Part shown: positions 22,330 to 32,199 of the stretch, piece after piece
Layout of the letters: each line of letters opens with the position of its first letter
How positions within the stretch are numbered: the stretch's first letter is position 1
NCBI GenBank assembly: GCA_020726505.1
Contig: JAHLEZ010000001.1
Span: 6,200,001-6,264,000 of the forward strand
Direction: 5' to 3'
DNA from: Leptodontidium sp. MPI-SDFR-AT-0119
Lineage: Eukaryota > Ascomycota > Leotiomycetes > Helotiales > Leptodontidiaceae
Length of the DNA: 64,000 nt
Position numbers and translations under genes: made by a program
Notes under the pieces: generated by a model
The model's input: the letters and a program-made list of their open reading frames with translations, nothing else
Databases searched by the model: none
Told to the model about the DNA's origin: nothing

Positions 22330-22528
22330 TGCCGAAAGCAAGGAGGTACGGAGGTACGACTGAAGAGAGGGCTAAGCGCTGCGGCGCGAGGCATACACAC
22401 GGAGGGGAGTCTGAGGGGTGGAGCAAGGTACATAGTGTTTATTATATTGTATTAGATTAAGAAGAATACTAATGCTGAAGAGAAGAGAGGAAATTTCGGG
22501 GTCGTGCTAGCTAGGCTAGCACACAGGT
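22330..22528. repeat. Dispersed GTGCTAGC palindromic repeat, copy C (long form)
   Basis: It begins with CCGAAAGCAAGGAGGTACG and ends with GCTGAAGAGAAGAGAGG, then GGGGTCGTGCTAGCTAGG and CTAGCACACAGGT. The ends match copy B, with about 90 extra bases between them. The palindrome lies at 22504-22522. No ORF of interest. Confidence 0.6.
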
Positions 22529-22595
22529 TGAGGCTGAGGTGAAGCGAGGGGATCACGTGAGACGTTTGTTGGCGTGAGAGGCGAGGCGAGCGCGG

Positions 22596-22709
22596 GCCAG
22601 GGCTGAAGTATGTCACCGCCTTTGGGCAGAACAAGGGAAACTGATAGTCTGGTTGGGGGGCCCATGTTCTGCCCAAAGGCGGTGACATACTACGTACCTT
22701 AGCCCTGGC
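22596..22709. repeat. 114-bp foldback: perfect 27-bp inverted repeat with outer 9-bp arms
   Basis: The left arm 22607-22633 and right arm 22665-22691 are exact reverse complements over 27 bp (GTCACCGCCTTTGGGC inside). A 31-bp spacer (22634-22664) separates them. Outer arms GCCAGGGCT (22596-22604) and AGCCCTGGC (22701-22709) also pair. The whole could fold into one long hairpin. It codes for nothing and may be a MITE/foldback element or a regulatory cruciform. Confidence 0.85.
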
Positions 22710-22941
22710 ACCTCCGTAGGGACAGTCTGACAGGCAAGTCACACAATCTCCAATCCAACTCCCATCAAAGGCTACATTCCACAACTTCGAGTCGATCCAC
22801 CACCTCATCGCTGGCCATAGACCCAAGACATCCTCGCGCATTCGACCACGTAATATCCAGATAATTAATTGTTCTGCCCTCCAGCCCTCTTCCGCATCCT
22901 CGGCAGCCTCAGCCTCAGCCTTGGTTGCGCCTCAATCTGCC

Positions 22942-23890
22942 ATGGCAAGTCGAGCAGCCAACAACCGGGTAAGGATATCTCGATCTGCGAATAGTGGCAT
23001 GAAATGCTAACGAAAAGACAGTTGACCCGGGAATACAAGACCATATCCGCCAATCCCCCTCCGTTTATCTCCGCCCACCCTTCCGAGGCCAATATTCTTG
23101 AGTACGGCCTCGTTCTCTCCTCTCCCTCCCCTTCCTCATTTTACTCAGCGCTCGATATACTAACATCCGCAGATGGCATTATATTCTCACCGGCCCACCC
23201 GATACACCGTACCACAATGGCCAATACTGGGGCACCCTCATCTTCCCAACAAACTACCCCTTCGCACCCCCCGCGATCCGAATGCACACTCCATCTGGGC
23301 GTTTCCAACCTTCCACCCGTCTCTGCCTCTCCATCTCCGACTTCCACCCCAAATCCTTCAACCCCGCCTGGGAAGTAAGCACAATCTTGATCGGCCTGCT
23401 ATCATTCATGACGAGCGAGGAGATGACGACAGGTAGCGTTGCAGGGACCGATGCCGAGCGCAGATGGGCAGCACAACGGAGCCGTTGGTGGAACTCGACT
23501 GGAGGAGGTAGCCACAAGGATATTACAGGCAAGACTTCACAGAAGGGCAATATCAAGGCTGGGGATGGAGGTGCCAAGTTCGCGGCGGAGTGGCCGGAGC
23601 TGGACGCCGAGAACTGGAAGTGGATGAAAGAAAGTCGGGTTGATCTCATGACAGGCAACCAGGTCCGTGATCCTAGCGCCGCGTCGAGTACGAATTGCGG
23701 TCCTGGTATTGGTGGCTTGAAGAGGCCAAAGGGGAGCCAGGCTGTTGTGGGAGCTGTTGTGGAGGGCGGTAGAGCTGTGGGAGAGGAAGGTAGAAGTTGG
23801 ATCCGTAGGAATAAGTTGTTGGTCGTCGGAGGACTGATCTTCACTTATGTCTTGATTGCCAGACTACTGGGAGAAGGCCCTGGGAATTAG
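22942..23890 (+). CDS. UBC6: ER-anchored ubiquitin-conjugating enzyme Ubc6 (UBE2J type)
   Basis: Exons 22942-22968, 23022-23101 and 23173-23890 give 274 aa. This tail-anchored E2 works in ER-associated degradation (with Doa10-type E3s). The UBC fold spans about residues 8-160: LTREYKTISANPPPFISAHP, EWHYILTGPPDTPYHNGQYW, FPTNYPFAPPAIRMHTPSGR, then the active-site Cys (about C87) in TRLCLSISDFHPKSFNPAW. STILIGLLSFMTSEEMTTGS is typical of the Ubc6/UBE2J family. After a variable linker, a single C-terminal span (LLVVGGLIFTYVLIARLL) leaves only a few lumenal residues. Intron 1 splits the protein after nine residues. Confidence 0.95.
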
Positions 23891-25269
23891 AGGGGAGAGG
23901 ACGGCCCGGTTGGTGTAGATGGCGTTGGGGGTTCAAGCGGTTGCTTGTACGATCATCACATTCTTTCATTTCTGTGTAGGGTAGCATGGCGTTTGGCAGG
24001 AAGTGATAAATCGGGGACAGGACCATTAAATATGCGTTCCTTTCATTTATATCGCAGTGCAGGGCATCAATTCGCAGTTTCGCTTCCTGGGGGAGGGGGG
24101 TACTTCTCTACACCCCTCTCTACCTTACCCAACTGCCACCAGCCTGAAAAAAGGCTGGAAGTTTCTATAAACGCTATCCCCCTACCCAATTATATTTTTA
24201 CTTGCGCCTGCACTACAGCTCACGAAGAGAATTCATTTTCGTGGTAGTCCCAGTTTCTAAATGTCAGGAAAAAGACAACCATTATTCTCCTATGAAATGC
24301 TTAACCCAATTATTCTAACAGAAAGTTGCGAGTTCCTTATTTCCTACCTCCTCCCTATTTTGGTATTGTCCTCCTCTAAACATATCGTTGTCGTTCGGGT
24401 TTCTGCTCTCGGTTATCTCGTACTTCTCTCTACTAGACAATTAAATAATTACCTGAAGGAAGGACAAGTTTGGTCCACGTCCAGGTTGTTTAACACACTT
24501 TCATCACCTGGAAATAAAAATGCGAGCCAGAGTATTTGAAAAGTCATTAATGAGAAATAAGTGAGGAGACGAAGTATTTTGCAAGCGTAGGTGAGAGACC
24601 GTGAAGGGAGACCTCTCGATTAAGTGTGGTTTGTGGCAAGATGCCACATCTAAGGCGGTAGTACTTAACTACCTATATTCCTTCTATACTACCAACAGTT
24701 GCTTTTGTACCTAGTTTAAAAGGGGCTTGGTCCCCGAATCGTATCCCTTCTCAAAGAACAAAGACTCGTGCAAAGTTGGAGCTCCCGAGGTCAGACGTCC
24801 GTAGACGGACGAAGAGCTGCAAAATTTCTTTCCTCTGAGCTCATTTTGTGGAATCAAATACAACACCCACAGGGGAAAACTTCTCGACAAAGATTTTAAA
24901 TTAAATGAACAGAATACCCAAGTCCTTTAGATTATGGAATCCTGGGTGTCGTTTATTTAGGATGTCTCGCTTTAGGATTCACTTGTCCCTTCTCGTCATC
25001 CAATGCGGGAATCTCTGGTCTTTGGAGTTCTTTGGACGTTCTTTGTCACAACAATGTCTTTTATACTGTGACTTTGTTAAGATTGTTCCTCGTCTTTGTA
25101 AAACACTGGATTATTCAAGGGAAACGAATAAAGGAACGAAATATGTTTATTAGCAGTTGCCTTGATTGTGTTTTTCGAGTTTTACCTGTAATTGACTATC
25201 GACTGACAATTTGAGTAACTAAACAATTGACTAGATATTAATTACTTTTATTGAAAAAGTAAAGTCAAA
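23891..25269. other. Intergenic, AT-rich, about 1.4 kb
   Basis: No supported gene. A short perfect stem CGTCCGT-AG-ACGGACG is present at 24797-24815. A TTACTTTT...AAAAGTAA stem lies just before the ORF at 25270. ORFs of 60-92 aa in 24261-25214 have no domain. It might be flank of an old element. Confidence 0.4.
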
Positions 25270-25929
25270 ATGGAATTTACTTCAGATACAGGAGAGGTCA
25301 GATTGGAACAGCCTGCCCAGCCAGTTCAAGCAACTCGGCCAGATCAAGAGGCGCAAGAAGAGGAATCCTCGCAGCCAGCTCAACCACTCCAAGCTGGTGA
25401 CCCCAGTCGACGAAAACGCCATACCACACCGGCAAGAGAGTCACTACGGCAGCAATATGAGGAAGTAAGGAGAGGGCACAAAGAACTCACTGAGAAAGCC
25501 GAAAAACTACTAAAGAGCAGAATAGAGCAACACGACATAGCCTATCGAGAGGTCCAGCGCAAAGACATGAACAAGGAGACGCGTTTAGCACGAGCGGCTG
25601 AATACAAAGCTAAATGGCAGGTCTTGAAAGAACACTCGCGAGAACTCCTTGAACTCCCCAGTTTGTGGACAGCTCTATCGGAGGATGATTTTGCTCGATT
25701 GACAGCTCTAGCTAATAGGGATGATAGTGAGGACGAATTCCGGCAAATGATGAAACTAGCGGCGGCAGATCTCCTTCAACGGAGAGAGGTTGTAGCAAAG
25801 CAAAGCAGGGATTGGAATGAGGCATTTGCGATCAAATTGCAGGCTTATTTTCCTGGCAGAGAAATTGTAGAAGGGGGGCGGATTAGCGATGGCGACCTGG
25901 AGGGAATTTCGGATCAAAATATTCATTGA
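25270..25929 (+). CDS. Hypothetical charged coiled-coil protein
   Basis: Single-exon ORF, 219 aa, not recognised. Residues 1-55 are Gln/Pro/Glu-rich and disordered (QPAQPVQATRP, SQPAQPLQAG). A basic patch RRKRHTT follows, then long helices rich in Glu/Lys/Arg (QQYEEVRRGHKELTEKAEKL) that look like a coiled coil. A second helical block covers about 130-195 (EDDFARLTALANRDDSEDEF). It shows no zinc knuckle, membrane span or signal peptide. The flanks are AT-rich and gene-poor, and base use is more even than theirs, so it may be coding. An orphan gene or a leftover gag-like ORF are both possible. Confidence 0.5.
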   Translation: MEFTSDTGEVRLEQPAQPVQATRPDQEAQEEESSQPAQPLQAGDPSRRKRHTTPARESLRQQYEEVRRGHKELTEKAEKLLKSRIEQHDIAYREVQRKDMNKETRLARAAEYKAKWQVLKEHSRELLELPSLWTALSEDDFARLTALANRDDSEDEFRQMMKLAAADLLQRREVVAKQSRDWNEAFAIKLQAYFPGREIVEGGRISDGDLEGISDQNIH

Positions 25930-27097
25930 TCAAGGATCAGTGGTAGAATGTGTTCAGATAGCTTTCACGCGTATACTAGCTTGGGATAATTGTTTAATAT
26001 TACTTTAATTTGTTTTGGTTACGTTGCTCGAATTAATTGCTACCAGCAGCAACCAGCAACAACCAGCTCCTTGTAAGCCAGTGCGCTATCGACGAACCAT
26101 ACACATAAAATTGCCTTTCACAGTAAGGCTCTATTACCCCGACAAAGGAGCAGCCTCAAAAAGCAAGCAATTTGTTCAATCGAGCCAATGAACTGTTATA
26201 GCCTCTTAGCTCTTCATAAACTCTAGCCATAACTTAGCCACCGATACCCCAATGCAAAAGTAGAGCCTCAAAGGCACCTATACCTTTCACAACTTGGCGC
26301 AATATTGCTTCAGCCTTTAGCCTTTAGTCTTCAGCTACACAGCGAAGACACACAGCCTAATCCACATAGATATTGTGAAGGCTCGTCCATGAACATGTAT
26401 TTCCCGGCAGAATGATATAGTAATGCGCAAGGAAGTGGGAAGCAGAGTGTGCTCGTTATCAGCAGCTAACTTTAGTGATATGAATACAAGAAACCAATGC
26501 AGAGAGAGAGCAAGCAGGAGCAGGCTTATCGCAGATTAAATCGTGGCTTTTCATGGTGTCGAACCGTGAAAGCCGTGGCCAAAGAAAGGGACGGGAGCAG
26601 CCAATACAACACCAACAGACTTCATACTTTTGGCTCTTATCATGGGTGCAAACTCTTCAGTAAAGAGTGCGTGAAACAGGACTCCGACGAAAGAAACAAA
26701 CACAGAAAAGAGAAAGAAAAAGATAAAGGGCAACACAGAGCCCAGTCCGCCTTTCTATGGATGTCAACTTTGACGGGCCATGGGTTTTCGAAACTGCAAA
26801 GTACTCGGAAAGGCATCAACATTTTTCCTTTGGATGAAGAAGCATTCTAAATTTCTCCTAAAGTATGTTGACCCGGATTCGATTCGCGGACTAGATTCTG
26901 ATATCTCACGGTAGAGGTGCTAGGAAAATGCTGTTTAGAGGATGAGGATAAAGGGAAATAGATTGGAAGGAAAGTCCGGCAGCCCGCAAGCACTAACTCC
27001 GCACACACAGCCTCGTCCTGCCTCGTCTACTAAAGAAAACATCATCAATCTCCAATTCTCTATTCTTCCCCTCCCCTCTAAAGAGTCCAACATCCCA
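25930..27097. other. Intergenic between the orphan ORF and LIP2
   Basis: No tRNA, repeat or gene found. A 117-aa plus ORF at 26497-26850 and overlapping minus ORFs are low-quality. The last 150 bp are the likely LIP2 leader. Confidence 0.4.
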
Positions 27098-28228
27098 ATG
27101 CCCCCCCTCCCCTCTATCCTAATACGGCACATCCACCTCCCGAGCATAACGCCCTTCCACCTCGTACAAACGCTACAAACACACCTTGTCTCCCAATTCC
27201 TCAACTACAAAGCCTCTCTCTCGACCCCATCACCCATCGCTCCTCCTGCACCTACAATCCTCACATTCGTGCCTACACCCGTCTATACGACCGGCCGCCG
27301 CGAACACGATTCCCTCTCTCCCGAGCAGTTAGCAGTGTTGAAAGCACCCCTCAGTCCTTTAAGGAGGTCCTCGCATAATAAATACAAGAATCCCGAGTGG
27401 GCAGCTGTGGTTCCTACGTTGAGAGGTGGACAGACGACGTTCCATGGTCCGGGACAGCTGGTTGTTTATCCAATTTTGGATTTGAAGCCTTTGCTCTTGG
27501 CTTCTGCTTCTGCGTCCGCTTCTGCGATACAGGACAATGGAGAGGAGAACGGCGGGGACGAGATTAGGGATCTGAATGTACCGGTGTATAGCCAATGGCC
27601 GAAAGGCATTAGTGTGCGCTGTTACGTGAACCTCCTCGAGCAAAGCACTATCAATACGCTGGCACACTGGACGTTAAAAGGGAAGCGCACCGAGAACCCG
27701 GGTGTATGGGATGAGAGCGGCGAGAGGAAGATCGCCGCGCTTGGTGTGCATTTACGGCGTAATATCACAAGTTACGGTGTCGGACTGAATGTCAATACCG
27801 ATTTACGGTGGTTCGACCGTATTGTTGCTTGCGGACTTGTAGGGAAGGGCGTGATTAGTATGCGAGAGCTTGGGAAAGAGTGCGGGGCATGGGAGTGGGG
27901 GAGGTATAATGAGGGGAAGATCGAGGGGATTCCCAGGGCGATTGAGGATGCGATTTTGGCGGCGGAGAAGGAGAAGGGTGGTGAAGGGAGGAGGCCGTGG
28001 TTGGAGAGTCTACAGAAAAAGAATGGCGTGCAGTTGAGAGCAAGGCTGAAGCCGGGTATTGTGGCTAGGACGTGGGTGAGGGAGTTTGCGAGGGGACTGG
28101 TGGGGGAGGGTGGTGAGGAGTGTGTTGTTAAGGTTGGTATTGAGGATTTGGATGTCCCCGAGAAGCTCTTGGCGGCTTATAAGCTGGAGACAGAACCTTG
28201 GAGGCATGATTGGGAGGACGATTGGTGA
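27098..28228 (+). CDS. LIP2: Lipoyl(octanoyl) transferase
   Basis: Intronless, 376 aa from the ATG at 27098 (MPPLPSILIRHIHLPS); the open frame begins earlier at 26942, but that part is leader-like. The mitochondrial enzyme moves octanoate from acyl carrier protein to lipoyl domains (pyruvate and 2-oxoglutarate dehydrogenases, glycine cleavage H protein). LipB signatures: FVPTPVYTTGRRE, then RGGQTTFHGPGQLVVYPILD, and the catalytic-lysine block GERKIAALGVHLRRNITSYG followed by GLNVNTDLRWFDRIVACGL. An Ala/Ser-rich and acidic insert (about residues 133-155, SASASASAIQDNGEENGG) interrupts the domain between strands; such inserts occur in fungal Lip2 but this is compositionally simple. No clear cleavable presequence was identified. 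Confidence 0.93.
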   Translation: MPPLPSILIRHIHLPSITPFHLVQTLQTHLVSQFLNYKASLSTPSPIAPPAPTILTFVPTPVYTTGRREHDSLSPEQLAVLKAPLSPLRRSSHNKYKNPEWAAVVPTLRGGQTTFHGPGQLVVYPILDLKPLLLASASASASAIQDNGEENGGDEIRDLNVPVYSQWPKGISVRCYVNLLEQSTINTLAHWTLKGKRTENPGVWDESGERKIAALGVHLRRNITSYGVGLNVNTDLRWFDRIVACGLVGKGVISMRELGKECGAWEWGRYNEGKIEGIPRAIEDAILAAEKEKGGEGRRPWLESLQKKNGVQLRARLKPGIVARTWVREFARGLVGEGGEECVVKVGIEDLDVPEKLLAAYKLETEPWRHDWEDDW

Positions 28229-28913
28229 AGGGGCTGGTTGTGATATCGTCCCCGAAGGTTCATTCGACCTTAAAATGGTTGTCGAATTGGAGGCTGAGAG
28301 CGTGTGGACAGGATGTCAACATCCTGCCACACAGATCTTGTACTTCTTGTACCAGAGGACGCCCATGGCGATGATCATGGATGGCTGAGAGTAGCATCCT
28401 CCTCGCCCATTACCGCCCAGGAGTTTGTCCAGTACAACTGCATAGACGAAGACGGAATATGTAAGAAATATACTCAAATCTAATAAGAACAAATGTATTA
28501 CGTGGGAAAGGAAACATTGGCATATTCAAAGTTGCATTGCAAATAGGGATAGATGTGTAAGATAATCGCTGAATGGGCTGAGAGTGGGATAGAAGTGGCG
28601 ATATAACTTCTAGAGGAGCGCCCTAGGATAGCTTCCTGATCACGTCGTCGAAGATGTACCGTGTTGAGTATTGTTGCCTCGCGTCAATCAAAATAAGCAC
28701 CAGGAAAAGACCCCACTTTCTCGAAGTCTAACCTAACTAAGTTAGCGGCATAATCTCTCTAAATCGGGTTAGAGCAGTTAATTATCTAAAAGAACCCCGC
28801 CATCGCATGCCATGCCCCGCGTCGGCCAAATTTTTATTTTCTGGAGGGGAAATTGTCACATCCATCCTTTTCAGTCTTCTACCGCGAAATCGATATTTAG
28901 AGAACACAACATA
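28229..28913. other. Intergenic LIP2-ADE5,7
   Basis: 3' flank of LIP2 and promoter of ADE5,7. A TTAGGTTAG-type palindromic pair lies near 28730-28770 (CTAACCTAACTAAGTTAG, and GGTTAG). Nothing else is seen. Confidence 0.4.
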
Positions 28914-31500
28914 ATGGATCCCATTCGCATTCTGCTGGTGGGAAATGGGGGTCGTGAGCATGCTCTAGCTTGGAAACTGAGCCAATCCCCCCGCGTTGAG
29001 TCTATAATCACTGTAAGTCGTTACCCAATCCCGCGGATGCTACTGGAAGCATTTACTAATAGAACTTGTGATGTAGGTTCCTGGGAATGGAGGCACAGCG
29101 ACTTGCCCAAAGACAACCAATGAAACCAGCGTCAAGGTAGATTTCAATGTCGTAGAAATCATGGGCATTCTAATATATCCTAGGCAGATGACTATCCAGG
29201 CCTCGTTGCGCTGGCACAGAAGAACCGCATTAATCTTGTCGTCCCGGGCCCAGAAGCCCCGTTGGTAGATGGAATCGAGGGATACTTCCGCGATGTTGGC
29301 ATCCGATGCTACGGCCCTTCGAAACTCGCAGCGCGAATGGAGGGAAGCAAGACTTTCTCGAAAGACTTTATGAAGCGACACAACATTGCAACGGCCGCAT
29401 ACGAGAACTTCTCAGACTACGAATCAGCGAAGAAATACCTCGATAGCATTAATCACAATGTTGTTCTGAAGGCAAGTGGTTTGGCTGCCGGAAAGGGAGT
29501 TATCATCCCAACGACCAAGGAGGAAGCGCAAGCCGCTTTGAAGGAGATTATGCTAGACAAAGAATTTGGGTCTGCCGGAGATGAGGTGGTTATTGAAGAA
29601 TTTTTGGAGGGAGACGAGCTCAGTATCTTGAGTTTCAGTGATGGGCACACTATTCGCTCACTTCCTCCCGCCCAGGATCACAAGAGAATATTTGATGGCG
29701 ATCAGGGCCCGAACACCGGCGGGATGGGATGCTATGCACCTACGAAAATAGCGTCAAAGGAATTGATCACGGAAGTCGAGAGAACGATTCTACAACCCAC
29801 AATTGACGGCATGAGAAAGGAGAGATTCAAGTTTGTCGGCACATTGTTCACTGGGCTTATGATCACCAAGAACGGACCAAAGGTGTTAGAGTACAATGTC
29901 CGATTCGGAGACCCAGAAACTCAGACTCTCTTACCTCTGATGAGCAAAGATACCGATCTTGCAGAGATCATGATCGCTTGTGTGGATGGTGACTTAGATG
30001 CTGTGGATGTAAAGGTCGATGACAAATTCAGTGCGACAGTTGTGGTAGCTGCTGGTGGATATCCTGGAACATATGCGAAGGGAACTCCAATGACAGTTGG
30101 TAACCCACCTGCCGAGACGAATATCTTTCACGCGGGTACGACAATCAAAGATGGCCAACTCCAAAGTTCCGGAGGTCGAGTTATTGCTGCTCAAGCCGTT
30201 GCCGAGACCTTAGAGCAGGCTGTCAAGAACGCATACACTGGTAAGTTACTGGACAATAAACTGTCCCTAATTGTTGGAAATATTTTAGGACATTGAGCAC
30301 TGACATTACCAGGGGTCGACTTCATCAAATTCAACAAGATGTTCTACAGAAGAGATATTGCCCACAGAGCATTCAAGCCAACGACTGCTACTAAAGAGGC
30401 ATTAACTTATGCTTCAGCTGGAGTCAGCATCGAGGGCGGGAACGAGTTCGTGGAGCGAATCAGGACAGTAAGTGGACTTGATGGCATGTTCTGGTATTTC
30501 AAAGCTGACGATTTAGGCCGTTGCATCTACCAAGAGACCAGGAGCAGACGCAGAGATCGGAGGTTTCGGTGGCGAAGTTGACTTAGACAAAGCTGGATAT
30601 GCGGGTGCTCCCGTCCTAGTTGGAGCCATCGACGGCGTAGGAACCAAACTCATGATCGCCCAAGCCATGCACAAGCACGACACAGTTGGCATCGATCTCG
30701 TCGCCATGAACGTCAACGATCTCGTAGTCCAAGGTGCCGAGCCCCTCATGTTCCTTGATTACTACGGCTGCAGTAAACTTAACGCCGAGCACGCCGCTGC
30801 ATTCGTCGAAGGTGTAGCAGAAGGGTGCAGACAATCGAACTGCGCACTTGTTGGTGGAGAGACAGCCGAGATGCCGGGTATGTACAAGGAGGAAGACTAC
30901 GATGCGGCTGGTGCTGCTATTGGCACTATGCGAAAGGAACTTGCTTTGCCTTTGAAGCAGGAGATGGTTGAGGGCGATGTGCTCCTCGGTTTGGCTTCGA
31001 ACGGAGTGCATTCCAACGGTTTCTCTCTCGTACGCAAGATCGTCGCCAGAGCAAACCTGTCATACAACGACCCCGCTCCTTGGGACCCATCCACCTCCGC
31101 CGGACTGAGCTTATTGACGCCAACACGCATTTACGTCCTCCCCCTACTAGAAGTCATCAAGAAGCGTCTCCCCAAGGGTCTCTCCCATATCACAGGTGGT
31201 GGCTTAACCGAGAACATCCCCCGCATGCTCCCAAGCCACCTCGCAGCCGAAGTCGACGTCTCAAAATGGGAACTACCAGCAGTCTTCAAGTGGTTGAAGA
31301 AAGATGGCAATGTCTCAGCTGCTGAGATGGGACGGACATTCAATACGGGCGTTGGAATGGTTGTTGTGGTTAGCAAGGAGAATGCTGATGCTGTCGTCAA
31401 GGACTTGGAAACTGCTGGTGAGAAGGTGTATACCATTGGTCAGCTCGTGAAGAGGGACGGTGAAGGTTGTGTGTTGAAGGGTCTTGAATCGTGGGCTTAG
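28914..31500 (+). CDS. ADE5,7: Bifunctional GARS-AIRS purine enzyme
   Basis: Exons 28914-29012, 29077-29136, 29184-30240, 30313-30467 and 30517-31500 encode about 784 aa. The N-terminal half is phosphoribosylamine-glycine ligase: ILLVGNGGREHALAWKLSQS, LVVPGPEAPLVDGIEGYF, VVLKASGLAAGKGVIIPTTK, then HKRIFDGDQGPNTGGMGCYA and LEYNVRFGDPETQ. The C-terminal half is phosphoribosylformylglycinamidine cyclo-ligase: YASAGVSIEGGNEFVERI, GGFGGEVD, LVGAIDGVGTKLMIAQAM, NDLVVQGAEPLMFLDYY, LVGGETAEMPGMY, SHITGGGLTENIPRMLP. These catalyse steps 2 and 5 of de novo purine synthesis in the cytosol; the fusion is normal in fungi. All five exons join in phase. (TTGGG)n repeats follow the stop. Confidence 0.96.
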
Positions 31501-31896
31501 AGTGGAAAAGGATGGAATGGGTTGGGTTGGGTTGGGTTGGTAGGTGGGATGATGGGTCGGCGTTAAGGAGATACCAAAAGTCGTGCATTTGGTGGAGGGC
31601 TCTTTGTGCATACATTGATTAGTCTTTGGTATATAAATCTTCACAGTACAAACTAGAGGGTTGGATAAAAAGCTGTTGCAGGTGTAGTTCATGACCTCGC
31701 TTAATCCTTTTCAAGTCCCCGCTTGTTTCTCACAACTTACTTACTCCTATGGTAAACCAGGTCAAACTTTCGCTCAGCCAGAGATATTTTGGTGCACGTA
31801 CCATCTTTGCGCCCATATACTATATTAGACCAAGGCGATGGTGATATAGGTGGCTTAGACCCCTTGAGGGAGATAGTCGAGATAGGCTGCTCGTTT
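31501..31896. other. 3' flank of ADE5,7 up to the transposon nest
   Basis: Four tandem TTGGG-type units lie at 31519-31540. The remainder has no gene. The boundary with the AT-rich nest falls near 31897. Confidence 0.45.
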
Positions 31897-32000
31897 GGGT
31901 ACCCATGGGGGCCCCAACCCAACCCAACGTATGGGTTGGGGCCCCAATAGGGCACGTGACTTAGGTTGGGTGCCCCAATGGGTGGGTTGGGTACCCAACG
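31897..32000 (+). repeat. Putative left terminal repeat of the hAT-like element
   Basis: GC-rich tract with repeated GGGTTGGG, GGGGCCCCAA and GGTACCCAAC words around a GGGCACGTGAC core, in sharp contrast to the AT-rich DNA that follows. It pairs in inverted orientation with 54869-54988. Confidence 0.55.
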
Positions 32001-32199
32001 AAAACCTAACATATATATAAAGTTTATTTTAGTAAGGGCTTAATATATAAGTCTATTAAACTAATTATAAGTAACAAAAGAAGAAATAAGTAGAAAATAA
32101 GCCTAATAATTCGAAAGTAAAAGGAAAAGACTTATATTATTATTTACTAATAAATTTACTAATCACAAAATCAAAGTTCAGGAACTAATATCGCAGAAA

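Larger units (their letters stand above)
22007..22941. promoter_or_regulatory. Bidirectional promoter region FSH1/UBC6 loaded with repeats
   Basis: This lies between divergent start codons. It holds copy C of the palindromic repeat (22330-22528) and a long perfect hairpin-forming inverted repeat (22596-22709). The ORFs at 22007-22426 and 22452-22841 on the minus strand run through these elements and look fortuitous. Confidence 0.5.

Noticed and set aside
31519..31540. TTGGG-type tandem units as a telomere or internal telomeric repeat
   Set aside because: Fungal telomeres are usually TTAGGG; here the unit is different, short and next to an ordinary gene.
31737..32012. 91-codon minus ORF with Trp/Pro/Gly-rich repeats at the nest edge
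   Set aside because: Its composition comes from the GGGTTGGG/CCCAA repeats of the putative transposon end.
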